Shown: positions 1-9,183, numbered from the stretch's first letter. The stretch: 64,000 bases of DNA from Fodinicurvata sp. EGI_FJ10296 (GCF_040712075.1 NZ_JBFCVL010000008.1:1-64000); one strand, 5' to 3'. The notes: generated by a model not told the origin, from the sequence alone. Made by a program: numbers and translations.

Positions 1-253
1 CACAATGTCCAAAATCCAAAATCAGAGACCAAAAATCCCCCGCGGGCCGCATAAGCAACCCACCAAAGGATCGTCCAGCATCTGATCTGCAAGCACCCCT
101 GCTTCAAGGCCCCCTCAGGAACCACCCCAACCCGTCGTTGCCGACCGGCCAGCGCCGCAGTGCGTGAGCGAGCTTATAGCCAACCTCACCAACCAAACGC
201 AATACCTTTTTGCAGAAAAATGACGCTGTCATCGAAACCGCGATCGGCGACCG
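1..253. other. No recognisable gene at window edge
   Basis: I see no convincing coding region here. The stretch lies downstream of the DUF1489 gene, which reads towards it. The first ~60 bases are relatively A-rich. Open frames overlapping the end of the stretch have arginine/proline-rich translations typical of antisense reading of GC-rich DNA. Confidence 0.4.
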
Positions 254-685
254 TCAGACGACCCCCATTTCACGCAGCTCGCGGGCCAATTCGGGCGGCA
301 GAGCATCGTCCTCGGCGCTGCCCGCACCGTCCAGATCGGGCGGTGCGTCGTCTGGTCGAAGATACCGCCATCCCTGGATCGCCCGCCTGGGCAGGCCGGC
401 GGTCTCGATCAGCGCCGGATCGAACACCATCAGGCAGAACGGCTTGCCTTCATCGTCCCGCTCCTCGTCCAGCCCCAGGATGCGCTGGCGCACGCAGATA
501 ACACCCTTGATGATCCAGTAGATCGACCCGCCGTCGAGGACCTCGTCCGCCCTTGTCGGGCGCCTGCGGGTATAGCCGAACACGACGTCGCGGCCTCCGT
601 GCTGCCCGGCACGAGCGGCCTGCCTTGCCTGCAGCGAGGCCACGTCCGCGATTCCGACAGCGGTCTTGAGTAGATGTACGGCCAT
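254..685 (-). CDS. DUF1489 family protein
   Basis: A 143-residue protein of the DUF1489 family, which is widespread in Alphaproteobacteria and has no established function. Family hallmarks are readable: an N-terminal AVHLLKTAVG segment, the central block RADEVLDGGSIYWIIKGV followed by RQRILG, and near the C-terminus RRAIQGWRYLRPDDAPPDL. The ATG at 685 is chosen because AAGGAG lies 4 bases upstream; an in-frame start seven codons further up lacks such a site. No signal peptide or membrane segment is seen, so it is probably cytosolic. It stands alone, downstream of and co-directional with the leucine-catabolic operon, but 150 bp away from its end. Identification is by recalled family pattern; no role is claimed. 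Confidence 0.8.
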   Translation of the reverse strand: MAVHLLKTAVGIADVASLQARQAARAGQHGGRDVVFGYTRRRPTRADEVLDGGSIYWIIKGVICVRQRILGLDEERDDEGKPFCLMVFDPALIETAGLPRRAIQGWRYLRPDDAPPDLDGAGSAEDDALPPELARELREMGVV

Positions 686-801
686 GGTTCTCCTTCGGGA
701 CAGCAACCGGAACGGGTGGGTCGGCGGTTTGCCGCCGACGATCCTAACCGTCTATTCGATTGGTTCCGAAGATGTGTCATTGCCGGCGCCCCGTCCAGTC
801 T

Positions 802-843
802 TCCCCGTTCAGCCCTCCCCGTTCAGCCCTCCCCGTTCAGCCC
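802..843. repeat. 14-bp perfect tandem repeat, 3 copies
   Basis: The unit TCCCCGTTCAGCCC occurs three times without mismatch at 802-815, 816-829 and 830-843. The copy at 830-843 contains the stop codon of the HMG-CoA lyase gene (837-839), so the array extends out of the gene's 3' end into the spacer. As 14 is not a multiple of 3, copy-number change could alter the reading frame at the extreme C-terminus. Confidence 0.9.
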
Positions 844-1748
844 GGGGCGGCGGCCGCCTTTGCCAGCAGCGCACTGCCGGCCCGAGAGCGATTCGGGCGC
901 CCGATCGCCTGCGTGATGAAATCGCCAGCGCGGGCCAGCGCCGCGATATCTACCCCGGAGTCGTAGCCCAGGCCATCGAGCATATAGACGACGTCCTCTG
1001 TTGCCACATTGCCCGTCGCGCCTTTGGCAAAGGGGCAGCCGCCCAGTCCGGCGACAGACGAATCGACGACGTCGATGCCGTTCTGCAGCGCGACGTGAAT
1101 GTTGACCAGCGCCTGACCGTAAGTGTCGTGAAAATGGGCGGCGAGGCGGTCGATCGGCACGTGATGTTCGACGGCCGCTATTAACCGTGCGACCGCTGAT
1201 GGCGTGCCGACGCCGATCGTGTCGCCCAGCGAAATCTCGTAACACCCCATCGTCGCCAGTTCCGCCGCCACCCCTGCCACAGTGTCCGGCGCAACCGCGC
1301 CCTCGTAAGGGCAACCCAACACGCAGGACACATAGCCGCGCACCCGGATTCCGGCGCCTAGCGCCCGCGATACGACAGGACGAAACCGCTCCAGACTCTC
1401 AGCGATGCTGCAATTGATGTTCTTCCGGCTAAAAGTCTCCGAAGCCGCGCCGAAAACGGCAACCTCTTCGACGCCGGCTGCAATCGCGGCTTCCAATCCT
1501 TTTTCGTTCGGCACCAGAACCGGATAGGCGACACCGGGACGCCGGTCGAGAGCCGCCAGCACCTGGGCACTGTCGGCCATCTGCGGCACCCATTTCGGCG
1601 AGACGAACGCCCCCGCCTCGATCACGCGCAAACCGGCATCCGCCAGCCTGCCGATCAGAGCGACCCTGGTCGCCGTAGGGACGGCGGCCGGCTCGTTCTG
1701 AAGCCCGTCCCTGGGCCCGACCTCGACGATGCGGATGCGGCGTGTCAT
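837..1748 (-). CDS. mvaB: Hydroxymethylglutaryl-CoA lyase
   Basis: A 303-residue TIM-barrel lyase that cleaves (S)-3-hydroxy-3-methylglutaryl-CoA to acetoacetate and acetyl-CoA, the last step of leucine breakdown. The N-terminus IVEVGPRDGLQNE carries the metal-binding/catalytic Asp-Gly-Leu-Gln block. HFHDT (His206 and His208) supplies metal ligands. The signature SVAGLGGCPF contains the catalytic Cys238, followed by GNVATEDVVYML. Length is normal for bacterial enzymes of the family (about 300). The start ATG at 1748 overlaps the stop of mccA by four bases, so translation is probably coupled. It is the last gene of the methylcrotonyl-CoA operon, also called liuE in Pseudomonas. Its last codons fall inside a 14-bp tandem repeat. 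Confidence 0.95.
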   Translation of the reverse strand: MTRRIRIVEVGPRDGLQNEPAAVPTATRVALIGRLADAGLRVIEAGAFVSPKWVPQMADSAQVLAALDRRPGVAYPVLVPNEKGLEAAIAAGVEEVAVFGAASETFSRKNINCSIAESLERFRPVVSRALGAGIRVRGYVSCVLGCPYEGAVAPDTVAGVAAELATMGCYEISLGDTIGVGTPSAVARLIAAVEHHVPIDRLAAHFHDTYGQALVNIHVALQNGIDVVDSSVAGLGGCPFAKGATGNVATEDVVYMLDGLGYDSGVDIAALARAGDFITQAIGRPNRSRAGSALLAKAAAAPG

Positions 1749-3769
1749 GCAGAGGCGTCCTCCTCGGGCGAGCCCGATTCGAAGCCGACCAGCTCGGCCC
1801 CCTCCTCGACCTGATCACCGACGCCAAACGGCAGCCCGGTCACGGCGCCATCCGCCGGTGCGAGTATCGTATGCTCCATCTTCATCGCCTCGATCACGAT
1901 CAGCGCAACGCCCTTTTTGACCGAATCGCCCACAGCGACGTGAAGCGCGACCACGCGACCCGGCATTGGCGCGACGAGCTTGCCGCCGACGGCATCGCGA
2001 TCGGCGTCGGCAATCGGGTCGACCAGCGAAAGCCGCTGGATTTCGCCGGAATCGAAGACCGTCACCGCCAATCCATCGAGCGCGACTCTGACACGTCGCC
2101 AGACGCCGTCGATGCCGAGTGACAACATACCATCGTCGTCCACCCTATAGGCGAGTCGGGCCTCGATGCCGTCAGACGTCAAGAGAATACAGCCGTCGCG
2201 AAGATACCGCAGTGTGACGGCGAGAAGCACTTCTCCCGACCGGAATGCGATGCGCTCCTCGCCCTCGCCGTTCAGCCGCCATCCGCCGGCATCGCCCCAT
2301 GGCGACCATGGATCCGCCGACGAACCCGCCTGCCGAGCCGCCTTCGCGGCGCGATCGGCCAGAACGCCGGCGACGGCGGCGCCCAGCGTCGGCAGGCCCG
2401 GCAATCTCCGTTCCGGCAGCAGATCCGCTGTATGCTTCTCGATAAAGCCGGTCTCGATCGCCCCCGCAGCGAATGCCGGATGCGTCACGATTCGCCTGAG
2501 AAAGGCCGCATTGGTGGCCGGACCTGCCACCTCCGTCTTCTCCAGCGCCCGGCCCAGTCGCCGCAAAGCGGTCGCCCGATCGGGCCCATGGGCGATGATT
2601 TTCGCAATCATGGGGTCGTAGTGAACCGAGATCACCGATCCGGCGTCGACGCCGCTGTCGACCCTGATGCCGACTTCTCGTTCGGGCATGGAAAAATGGG
2701 TCAGCCGCCCCGTCGACGGCAGGAATCCGGCGTCCGGATCCTCGGCGTAAAGCCGCACCTCGACCGCATGGCCGTCGAGGCGGATATCGTCCTGAACACA
2801 GGGCAGCGCTTCACCCGCCGCGATGCGCAACTGCCAGGCGACCAGATCGACGCCAGTTACGGCTTCGGTGACCGGGTGCTCCACCTGCAACCGCGTGTTC
2901 ATCTCCATGAAGAAGAATTCGCCGCTGTCGGGGGCATAGAGAAATTCCACGGTTCCCGCCCCGACATAGCCGATGGCCTTCGCCGCGGCGACGGCGGCCG
3001 CGCCCATCGCCTCGCGCACCGCCGGGGGCAAATCGGGCGCCGGCGCTTCCTCGGCCACTTTCTGGTGGCGGCGCTGAATGGAGCAGTCGCGCTCGAACAG
3101 GTGAATGCAGCCCCCGTGACTGTCGGCGAAAACCTGCACCTCGACATGGCGCGGATGGTCGAGGTAGCGCTCGATCAGCATCCGGTCGTCGCCGAAAGCC
3201 GCCACGGCTTCCCGCCGCGCCCCGCCGAGCGCCGCCGGGAACGCCTCGGCATCCCTGACGACCCGCATGCCCTTGCCGCCGCCGCCGGCCGACGCCTTGA
3301 GCATGATCGGATACCCGACACGATCGGCCTCTGCCGACAACAGGGCATCGTCCTGACCGTCGCCATGATAGCCAGGCAGAATGGGCACGCCGGCATCGGC
3401 CATGATCGCCTTGGCGGTGGATTTCCCCCCCATCGCCCGCATGGCGCTCGCCGGCGGACCGACGAAAGTAATGCCGGCAGCCGCGCAGGCATCGGCGAAA
3501 TCGGCATTCTCGGACAGGAAACCGTATCCCGGATGGATGGCCTCCGCCCCGGTCCGGCGGGCCGCCTCGATGACGCGGTTGCCGTCGAGATAACTTTCCC
3601 GCGCCGGCGATGGCCCGATCCAGACCGCCTGATCGGCCTGGTGAACATGTGGCGCATCGGCGTCGGCATCGGAAAAGACCGCCACTGTCCGGATCCCGAG
3701 CGAACGCGCGGTCCGGATGATCCGGCAGGCGATCTCTCCGCGATTGGCGATCAACAGGCTGGATACCAT
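1745..3769 (-). CDS. mccA: Methylcrotonyl-CoA carboxylase, biotin-containing alpha subunit
   Basis: A 674-residue biotin carboxylase/biotin carrier subunit (liuD-type). It carboxylates its own biotin with ATP and bicarbonate so that MccB can form 3-methylglutaconyl-CoA. Domains in order: biotin carboxylase N-domain (LLIANRGEIACRIIRTA), ATP-grasp with the glycine loop KASAGGGGKGMR, the FMEMNTRLQVEHPVTE block, a middle linker domain, and a C-terminal biotinyl domain with the biotin attachment motif EAMKMEH (Lys630). The ATG at 3769 is preferred: AGGAG lies about 10 bases upstream and the family normally begins just before LLIANRGEIA. A GTG at 3781 would overlap the liuC stop codon by four bases and is the alternative. 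Propionyl- or geranyl-CoA carboxylase is excluded mainly by context (liuC and mvaB partners). Confidence 0.93.
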   Translation of the reverse strand: MVSSLLIANRGEIACRIIRTARSLGIRTVAVFSDADADAPHVHQADQAVWIGPSPARESYLDGNRVIEAARRTGAEAIHPGYGFLSENADFADACAAAGITFVGPPASAMRAMGGKSTAKAIMADAGVPILPGYHGDGQDDALLSAEADRVGYPIMLKASAGGGGKGMRVVRDAEAFPAALGGARREAVAAFGDDRMLIERYLDHPRHVEVQVFADSHGGCIHLFERDCSIQRRHQKVAEEAPAPDLPPAVREAMGAAAVAAAKAIGYVGAGTVEFLYAPDSGEFFFMEMNTRLQVEHPVTEAVTGVDLVAWQLRIAAGEALPCVQDDIRLDGHAVEVRLYAEDPDAGFLPSTGRLTHFSMPEREVGIRVDSGVDAGSVISVHYDPMIAKIIAHGPDRATALRRLGRALEKTEVAGPATNAAFLRRIVTHPAFAAGAIETGFIEKHTADLLPERRLPGLPTLGAAVAGVLADRAAKAARQAGSSADPWSPWGDAGGWRLNGEGEERIAFRSGEVLLAVTLRYLRDGCILLTSDGIEARLAYRVDDDGMLSLGIDGVWRRVRVALDGLAVTVFDSGEIQRLSLVDPIADADRDAVGGKLVAPMPGRVVALHVAVGDSVKKGVALIVIEAMKMEHTILAPADGAVTGLPFGVGDQVEEGAELVGFESGSPEEDASA

Positions 3770-3777
3770 GGACTCCG

Positions 3778-4680
3778 TCACTCCTGCTCCGGCGGGGCAT
3801 CATCGCCGGTCCGGCGCCATGCCGGCGGCCTTTTTTCCAGGAACGCGGTAACGCCTTCCCGTCCTTCGTCGCCCGCGCGCAGATCGGCGATCCGCCGCGC
3901 CGTCAGATCGATGACGGTCGAGGGATCCTGGCCGACCACGGCGGCGACCAGGCCCTTGGCCGCCGCGAGTGCCGTGGGACCGTTGGCGACCAACGCGTCG
4001 GTGTATCCGGCAACCACCCGATCAAGGGACTCACCCTGGTCGACGACCTCGTGGACAAGGCCGATCCGGCGTGCCTCAGCGGCGTCGAAACGCTCCCCGG
4101 TGAGAAAGTACCGTCGGGCCTGACGGGGACCGATCGCCTGCACCACATACGGAGAGATGACGGCGGGTATCAGGCCCAGCTTGACCTCCGACAGTGCAAA
4201 TCGCGCCGTTGCCGACGCGACGGCGATGTCGCAGCAGGCCACCAGGCCGACGCCTCCGCCCATGGCCGCGCCCTGAACCCGGGCCACTGTCGGTTTGGGC
4301 AAATTGTTGAGCGTCTGCATCAGGCCGGCCAGCGTATGGGCATCGGCGAGGTTCTCGTCATAGCCGTAGTCGGCCATGGCCCTCATGTAATTGAGGTCGG
4401 CCCCGGCTGAGAAACTCTTGCCCTCCGCGGCGAGCACCACGGCGCGGACATCCTCGCGCCCGCCGACATCCCGCAGCGCCGCCGTCAGGGCCCCTATCAT
4501 GGCCTCGTCGAAGGCGTTGTGGACGTTTGAACGACACATGACGACGCGGGCTACCGGCCCGTCGCGCTCGATGCGCACCGTTTCGGGTGACGCTGGCTCC
4601 GGTGACACTGGCTCGGGTGACACTGGCTCGGGTGATGGGGGCGTCGCGCTGCCCGTCCTTCCCGCCTCGTCGGTCGCCAT
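3778..4680 (-). CDS. liuC: Methylglutaconyl-CoA hydratase (enoyl-CoA hydratase family)
   Basis: A 300-residue crotonase-fold protein expected to hydrate 3-methylglutaconyl-CoA to HMG-CoA between the MCC and HMG-CoA lyase steps. Readable motifs are SFSAGADLNYMR (oxyanion hole and CoA pocket), GGGVGLVACCDIAVA, SEVKLGLIPAVISPYVVQAI and a C-terminal FLEKRPPAW, all as I recall for bacterial LiuC. Like LiuC, it has Gly where classical crotonases have the first catalytic Glu (GGVGL rather than GGxEL). The second Glu (SEVKLG) is kept. The ATG at 4680 has AGGAGG ten bases upstream. The N-terminus has an unusual extension with SPEPV pentapeptide repeats encoded by a 15-bp tandem repeat. It lies 29 bp after mccB and is followed by mccA. 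Confidence 0.88.
   Translation of the reverse strand: MATDEAGRTGSATPPSPEPVSPEPVSPEPASPETVRIERDGPVARVVMCRSNVHNAFDEAMIGALTAALRDVGGREDVRAVVLAAEGKSFSAGADLNYMRAMADYGYDENLADAHTLAGLMQTLNNLPKPTVARVQGAAMGGGVGLVACCDIAVASATARFALSEVKLGLIPAVISPYVVQAIGPRQARRYFLTGERFDAAEARRIGLVHEVVDQGESLDRVVAGYTDALVANGPTALAAAKGLVAAVVGQDPSTVIDLTARRIADLRAGDEGREGVTAFLEKRPPAWRRTGDDAPPEQE
4576..4635. repeat. 15-bp tandem repeat coding SPEPV
   Basis: The unit CACTGGCTCGGGTGA is perfect at 4606-4620 and 4621-4635, near-perfect at 4591-4605 and degenerate at 4576-4590. It lies within the 5' part of liuC and, being in frame, encodes consecutive Ser-Pro-Glu-Pro-Val/Ala pentapeptides ahead of the crotonase fold. Confidence 0.85.
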
Positions 4681-4709
4681 GGCCTCTGGTCCTCCTTCGT
4701 GCTTGCGCC

Positions 4710-6317
4710 CTACATCCTGAACAGGCCAAAGCGGGTTTCCGGGATCGGCGCGTTCAACGACGCCGACAGGCCCAGGCCGAGGACCATCCGGGTATCGGCC
4801 GGATCGATCACGCCGTCGTCCCACAGGCGGGCGGAAGCGTAATAAGGGTGTCCCTCGCGCTCATACTGCTCGCGGATCGGCGCCTTGAACGTCTCCTCGT
4901 CCTCGACGGGCCAGTCCTCGCCGCGCGCTTCCATGCCGTCGCGCCGGACCTGGGCCAGGACGTTGGCCGCCTGATCGCCGCCCATGACGGAGATCCGCGC
5001 GTTCGGCCACATGTACAACAACCGCGGCCCGTATGCCCTGCCGCACATGCCATAGTTTCCGGCGCCGAAACTGCCGCCGATGATGATGGTGAATTTGGGC
5101 ACCGACGCCGTCGCGACCGCCGTCACCAGCTTCGCGCCGTCCTTGGCGATGCCGCCAGCCTCGTATTTCCGGCCGACCATGAAGCCCGAGATATTCTGCA
5201 GAAAAACCAGAGGAATACCGCGCTGGGCGCAGAGTTCGATGAAATGGGCGCCCTTCTGCGCGCTTTCGGAAAAGAGGATGCCGTTATTGGCAATGATGCC
5301 GACCGGATAGCCGAAGATATGCGCAAATCCGGTCACCAGGGTCTGGCCGTAAAGCGATTTGAACTCGCCGAATTCCGAGCCGTCGACGATCCGGGCGATG
5401 ACATCGCGGACATCGTATGGCTTCTTCAGGTCGGTCCCGACGATACCGTAGATCTCGCCTGCGTCGTAGAGCGGCGGGCGCGGCGGGCGGATGTCGAGAG
5501 CAACGGGCTTGCGGCGATTCAGATCGGCCACAAGCCGCCGCGCGATGGCCAGCGCATGGGCATCATCGGTCGCATAGTGATCGGTGACTCCGGAAACGCG
5601 CGAATGCACGTCCGCGCCGCCGAGATCCTCCGCCGACACGACTTCGCCCGTTGCTGCCTTGACCAGCGGCGGCCCGCCGAGAAAGATTGTCCCCTGCTCC
5701 CTGACGATGATCGCCTCATCCGACATCGCCGGCACATAGGCGCCGCCGGCCGTACATGACCCCATGACCACCGCGATCTGCGGTATGCCGGCCGCAGACA
5801 TCGTCGCCTGATTATAGAAGATGCGGCCGAAATGGTCGCGATCGGGAAAGACTTCGTCCTGGCGGGGCAGATTGGCGCCGCCGCTGTCGACCAGATAGAG
5901 GCAGGGAAGGTTGTTTTGCAGCGCGACTTCCTGCGCCCGGAGGTGCTTTTTCACCGTCAACGGATAATAGGTGCCGCCCTTGACGGTCGCATCGTTGGCG
6001 ACGACGATACACTCGCGTCCGGCGATGCGGCCAATGCCGGTAATAATGCCGGCGGCGGGCACGTCCTCGCCGTAGACGTCGTGGGCCGCAAGCTGTCCGA
6101 TTTCCAGGAACGGCGCACCGGGATCGAGCAAGGCGCGGATCCGGTCGCGCGGAAGCAGTTTACCGCGGGAGAGATGCCGTTCGCGCGCTTTTTCACCGCC
6201 GCCGCTTTTGATTCTGGCAACGGTTGCGCGAAGGTCATCGACGAGAGCTGCCATGGCGCCGGCATTGTCGGAGAAAGTGGCCGAGCGGGTATCCACACTG
6301 CTTTTCAGTACCGTCAT
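4710..6317 (-). CDS. mccB: Methylcrotonyl-CoA carboxylase carboxyltransferase (beta) subunit
   Basis: A 535-residue carboxyltransferase that transfers CO2 from biotin on MccA to 3-methylcrotonyl-CoA (liuB-type). Length equals that of known MccB proteins. The N-terminal half carries [14 protein letters not shown] and [20 protein letters not shown]; the core carries [19 protein letters not shown] and [19 protein letters not shown]; the C-terminal half carries [35 protein letters not shown] and [10 protein letters not shown]. These are typical of the MccB branch; propionyl-CoA carboxylase beta chains differ in the QNISGFMVG region. The ATG at 6317 overlaps the stop of the upstream isomerase gene by four bases. 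The longer in-frame extension upstream is antisense-like sequence inside that gene and was not used. Confidence 0.95.
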   Translation of the reverse strand: MTVLKSSVDTRSATFSDNAGAMAALVDDLRATVARIKSGGGEKARERHLSRGKLLPRDRIRALLDPGAPFLEIGQLAAHDVYGEDVPAAGIITGIGRIAGRECIVVANDATVKGGTYYPLTVKKHLRAQEVALQNNLPCLYLVDSGGANLPRQDEVFPDRDHFGRIFYNQATMSAAGIPQIAVVMGSCTAGGAYVPAMSDEAIIVREQGTIFLGGPPLVKAATGEVVSAEDLGGADVHSRVSGVTDHYATDDAHALAIARRLVADLNRRKPVALDIRPPRPPLYDAGEIYGIVGTDLKKPYDVRDVIARIVDGSEFGEFKSLYGQTLVTGFAHIFGYPVGIIANNGILFSESAQKGAHFIELCAQRGIPLVFLQNISGFMVGRKYEAGGIAKDGAKLVTAVATASVPKFTIIIGGSFGAGNYGMCGRAYGPRLLYMWPNARISVMGGDQAANVLAQVRRDGMEARGEDWPVEDEETFKAPIREQYEREGHPYYASARLWDDGVIDPADTRMVLGLGLSASLNAPIPETRFGLFRM

Positions 6318-6982
6318 CTGACGCGCCCCTGCAAAGCCTCGCCGGGCTCGCCGCCTGAAAGCCACCAGTCGACGTGATCCAGTCGATCGGCGCCCCAGAA
6401 TGCTTCGCCGTCCGCGACGATGAACGGACTGCCGAAGACACCCACGGCAATCGCCGAATCGGTTTCGGTCTTGAGCCGGTCCTTGATCGGGCGGCTTTCC
6501 ATCCCGTCGAGAATTTCGTCCGACCCATCGGGGAGGCCGGGGACTTCGAGTGCGGCGACGGCCTTGGCAACGGCTTCCTTGTCGATCAACGCCTGGCCAC
6601 GGCCGAAAATCTCGTGGAGAAGCCCACGAACGACCGCCTTCTCGGCGCCCGGCGCTGTCGATTCCGCCCAGTACACAGCACGGGCAGCAGCAACGGTGGC
6701 AAAGGGAAACGGCTCCGGCAGGACGAACGGAAGGCCCAGCATCCGCGCGAATCTGGGGCAATCATGGCGCAGATAGTCGCCTTTCAGCGGCAAATCGGCC
6801 AATGGCTGCGCCCCGGTCGCCCGAAATACGACGCCCAGCAGGATCGGGCGCCAATCGACCGCCCGGCCATGGCGCGCCGCGAGCGTCAGAACGGAGTCGA
6901 CGGCGAGATAGGCATAGGGGCTGGAGAAATCGAAATAGAAGGTGATGGCTGCCTTGTCCGAGTCGTCGTTCTGGCCGGTCAT
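6314..6982 (-). CDS. 2-hydroxychromene-2-carboxylate isomerase-like DsbA-family protein
   Basis: A 222-residue protein of the DsbA/kappa-class GST superfamily annotated as HCCA isomerase. The start [17 protein letters not shown] is the characteristic first strand with the Ser-Pro-Tyr that binds glutathione in HCCA isomerases. The C-terminal [24 protein letters not shown] is the usual cis-Pro region and end. In naphthalene degraders the family isomerises hydroxychromene carboxylate. There is no aromatic pathway here, and the gene is the first of the MCC operon, coupled to mccB by an ATGA overlap, so its substrate is unknown. Such genes turn up next to acyl-CoA catabolic genes in many proteobacteria. 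Start ATG at 6982; it is divergent from the gamma-glutamylcyclotransferase-like gene. Confidence 0.85.
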   Translation of the reverse strand: MTGQNDDSDKAAITFYFDFSSPYAYLAVDSVLTLAARHGRAVDWRPILLGVVFRATGAQPLADLPLKGDYLRHDCPRFARMLGLPFVLPEPFPFATVAAARAVYWAESTAPGAEKAVVRGLLHEIFGRGQALIDKEAVAKAVAALEVPGLPDGSDEILDGMESRPIKDRLKTETDSAIAVGVFGSPFIVADGEAFWGADRLDHVDWWLSGGEPGEALQGRVR

Positions 6983-7198
6983 GGCGCCGCCTCTCTGATC
7001 GTATTTCCGTGGGCCAGGACATGCAGTCCGCCTCAGGTGCCATCATAAGGTCGGCGCACTTGCCCGCGCAATCGCAGAGGTAGGGATATTCGGGTTCAAT
7101 TGGCATCCGATAACGATTAAAAGATATAGTCATTTCTCTTTTACGGGGGCGGGCGACAGGTCCATGTCGCACCTGTAGTGGGGGCGCTCGCGGAATCG

Positions 7199-7666
7199 AT
7201 GCTGTATTTCTCCTATGGACTGAACATGGATCCCGAGGGCATGGCGCGGCGCTGCCCGGGATCCCGATTCGTCTCGCAGGCCACGCTGCCGGACCACCGG
7301 TTCCGGGTTACCTGCCAGGGCGTGGCCACCGTCATCCCCGCCCCCGGGCATCTGGTTCCCGGCGTCCTGTGGCGCGTTGCGATCGCGGACCTGTCGACGC
7401 TGGACGGATTCGAAGGCGTCACGCTGGGCATCTATCGCAAGCGCTTCATCCATGTCCGCACCAATGGGCGGATCCGTCGGGCGCTGATTTACACGGCCGT
7501 CGTCTCGCGGCCGGGCTATTCCGGTCCCGGCTATATGGACGCGGTCGTTCGCGCGGCTGAGGCCGCCGGCCTGCCCGGCGATTACGTGGCCGAACTGAAC
7601 AAGCGTGCCGGCAATTCGTTCGGACGGCCGCAGGAACGGCCCTGGTTCCTCACCGAAGACTACTGA
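7199..7666 (+). CDS. Gamma-glutamylcyclotransferase family protein
   Basis: A 155-residue protein of the AIG2/gamma-glutamylcyclotransferase-like fold. The N-terminus MLYFSYGLNMDPEGMARRCPGS has the YGxNM loop that binds the substrate carboxylate. A Glu suitable as the general acid/base is present in the DGFEGVTLGIYRK region. The C-terminal YVAELNKRAGNSFG resembles the family's end. It could release 5-oxoproline from gamma-glutamyl amines or peptides, but family members vary widely and the substrate is not deducible. The ATG at 7199 is chosen because the family begins there; a GTG at 7178 would add seven residues. It is a single gene, not obviously linked to proVWX 300 bp downstream. Confidence 0.75.
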   Translation: MLYFSYGLNMDPEGMARRCPGSRFVSQATLPDHRFRVTCQGVATVIPAPGHLVPGVLWRVAIADLSTLDGFEGVTLGIYRKRFIHVRTNGRIRRALIYTAVVSRPGYSGPGYMDAVVRAAEAAGLPGDYVAELNKRAGNSFGRPQERPWFLTEDY

Positions 7667-7884
7667 AGCGATTCAGCCAGAGCCGCTCCGCTTTCGGATT
7701 CCAGCGGGACCGGTCGGCAAGCAGACTTGAAACGACCTGCCGCGAAAGAAAAACGAAGGTTGGTGTCCCAAATCCGGTGCCCCGTTGCTGCTGTCCGACA
7801 ATATCATCCTGAGCACCTAGCCATAATGGGGTAGACAGAGCGATCAAAAGAAACGCCAACCCATAGTCTGACGATAGAGCGGAT

Positions 7885-7913
7885 TTGACAAATCCTGCCA
7901 CTGCACCTATGTG
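7885..7913 (+). promoter_or_regulatory. Candidate sigma-70-type promoter of proVWX
   Basis: A perfect TTGACA (7885-7890) is followed after 17 bases by TATGTG (7908-7913). It sits ~60 bp before the chosen proV start, inside the otherwise featureless 307-bp spacer 7667-7973. A transcript starting here would exclude an in-frame ATG at 7911 as the true start. The -10 match is weak, so this remains a candidate. Confidence 0.45.
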
Positions 7914-7973
7914 ATGTGGAGTTCTCTCACGGAGCCCATCCGGACCGCCTTGGGGCGCGGTCGTCACAGACCA

Positions 7974-9170
7974 ATGAGCAACATGACTGATAAACTGGTC
8001 GTCAAGAATCTGTATAAAATTTTTGGTCCCCATCCCGATCGCGCACGCGCCATGCTGGAGGATGGCTCTTCGAAAGACGAGATCTATGCCGAGACCGGCG
8101 CAACAGTCGCGGTCAACAACGCCAGCTTCTCGGTCCAGAAGGGCGAAGTCTTCGTTATTATGGGCCTGTCCGGGTCCGGCAAGTCCACGATCGTGCGCTT
8201 GCTGAATCGGCTCATCGAGCCGACTTCCGGTCAGGTGATGGTCGATGACCGCGATATTGCGGCACTCAGCCAGAAGGAACTGATCGAAATTCGCCGACGC
8301 TTGTTCGGCATGGTCTTCCAGTCCTTCGCTTTGATGCCGCATCTGACCGTGGTTGAGAATGCCGAATTCGGCCTCGCCGTCGCCGGGTATGGCACAGCCG
8401 ACCGTCGGCAGCGGGCGCTCGAAGCGCTGGAAAAGGTCGGCCTTCGCGCCAATGCCGATGCCATGCCATCGGAGCTTTCCGGCGGCATGCAGCAGCGTGT
8501 CGGGCTGGCACGGGCGCTGGCCGTAGATCCTGCCATCATGCTGATGGACGAGGCGTTCTCGGCCCTCGACCCGCTGATCCGCACCGAGATGCAGGACGAA
8601 CTGCTCCGACTGCAGCAGGAAGCTGAGCGCACGGTCATTTTTATTTCCCACGACCTCGATGAAGCCATGCGCATCGGCGATCGCATTGCCATCATGCAGG
8701 ACGGCATGATCGTGCAGGTGGGGCGACCGGACGAAATTGTACGCAATCCGGCTAACGAGTATGTCCAGTCATTCTTCAAGGGTGTGGACGTCACTCAGGT
8801 GTTCACGGCGGGGCACATCGCCGCCAAGACCGGACTGACCATTGTTCATCGCGGAGATGACGGTGTGGACAGCGCTCTCCAGCGCCTTCGCAAACACGAA
8901 ACCGACTACGCCTATGTTCATGATCGGTCGAAAAAGTTCAAAGGCGTCGTTTCGAGCGAGAGTCTGCGGGCACAGGCGGGCGGCAGCGGTTCGATTGACA
9001 AGGCCTTGCTACCGGACATTAAACCCGTCAGCGCCGACACCTCGCTTTCCGACCTGATGGGACTGGTCGCCGACGCTCCCTGCCCCCTGCCGGTCGTCGA
9101 CAGTAACAACGTCTTCGTCGGCACAATATCCAGGGCTGCCCTTCTGCGCACCCTGGACCGAAACGAGTAG
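7974..9170 (+). CDS. proV: Glycine betaine/proline ABC transporter ATPase
   Basis: A 398-residue ATPase of the quaternary-amine (ProV/OpuA) family that energises uptake of compatible solutes. Walker A is GLSGSGKST (residues ~64-72), the ABC signature is LSGGMQQRVGLARALA, Walker B is IMLMDEAFSALDPL, and the H-loop is FISHDLDEAM. The region before Walker A (DEIYAETGATVAVNNASF) is typical of ProV, which has a longer N-terminus than most ABC proteins. The C-terminal ~120 residues form CBS-like repeats (PCPLPVVDSNNVFVGTISR), a module linked to ionic-strength sensing in OpuA. The start is uncertain between ATG 7974 and ATG 7983. The next gene, proW, begins 13 bp downstream. Confidence 0.9.
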   Translation: MSNMTDKLVVKNLYKIFGPHPDRARAMLEDGSSKDEIYAETGATVAVNNASFSVQKGEVFVIMGLSGSGKSTIVRLLNRLIEPTSGQVMVDDRDIAALSQKELIEIRRRLFGMVFQSFALMPHLTVVENAEFGLAVAGYGTADRRQRALEALEKVGLRANADAMPSELSGGMQQRVGLARALAVDPAIMLMDEAFSALDPLIRTEMQDELLRLQQEAERTVIFISHDLDEAMRIGDRIAIMQDGMIVQVGRPDEIVRNPANEYVQSFFKGVDVTQVFTAGHIAAKTGLTIVHRGDDGVDSALQRLRKHETDYAYVHDRSKKFKGVVSSESLRAQAGGSGSIDKALLPDIKPVSADTSLSDLMGLVADAPCPLPVVDSNNVFVGTISRAALLRTLDRNE

Positions 9171-9183
9171 GAGAATCGGCACC

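Noticed and set aside
160-521. Two overlapping plus-strand frames opposite the DUF1489 gene
   Set aside because: Their translations are Arg/Pro/Ser-rich antisense sequence; the minus strand carries a recognisable family with a good ribosome-binding site.
1745-4123. Long plus-strand frames opposite mccA and liuC
   Set aside because: Antisense of well-recognised enzymes; GC-rich codon bias commonly leaves these frames open.
6762-7172. Minus-strand frame starting MTISFNRYRMPIEPEYPYLC with a Cys-rich stretch
   Set aside because: Only the first ~50 codons are outside the isomerase gene; the rest is out-of-frame sequence of that gene. No family match was recognised, although a short real peptide cannot be excluded.
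7650-8651. Long minus-strand frame opposite proV
   Set aside because: Antisense of a clear ABC ATPase with full Walker and signature motifs.
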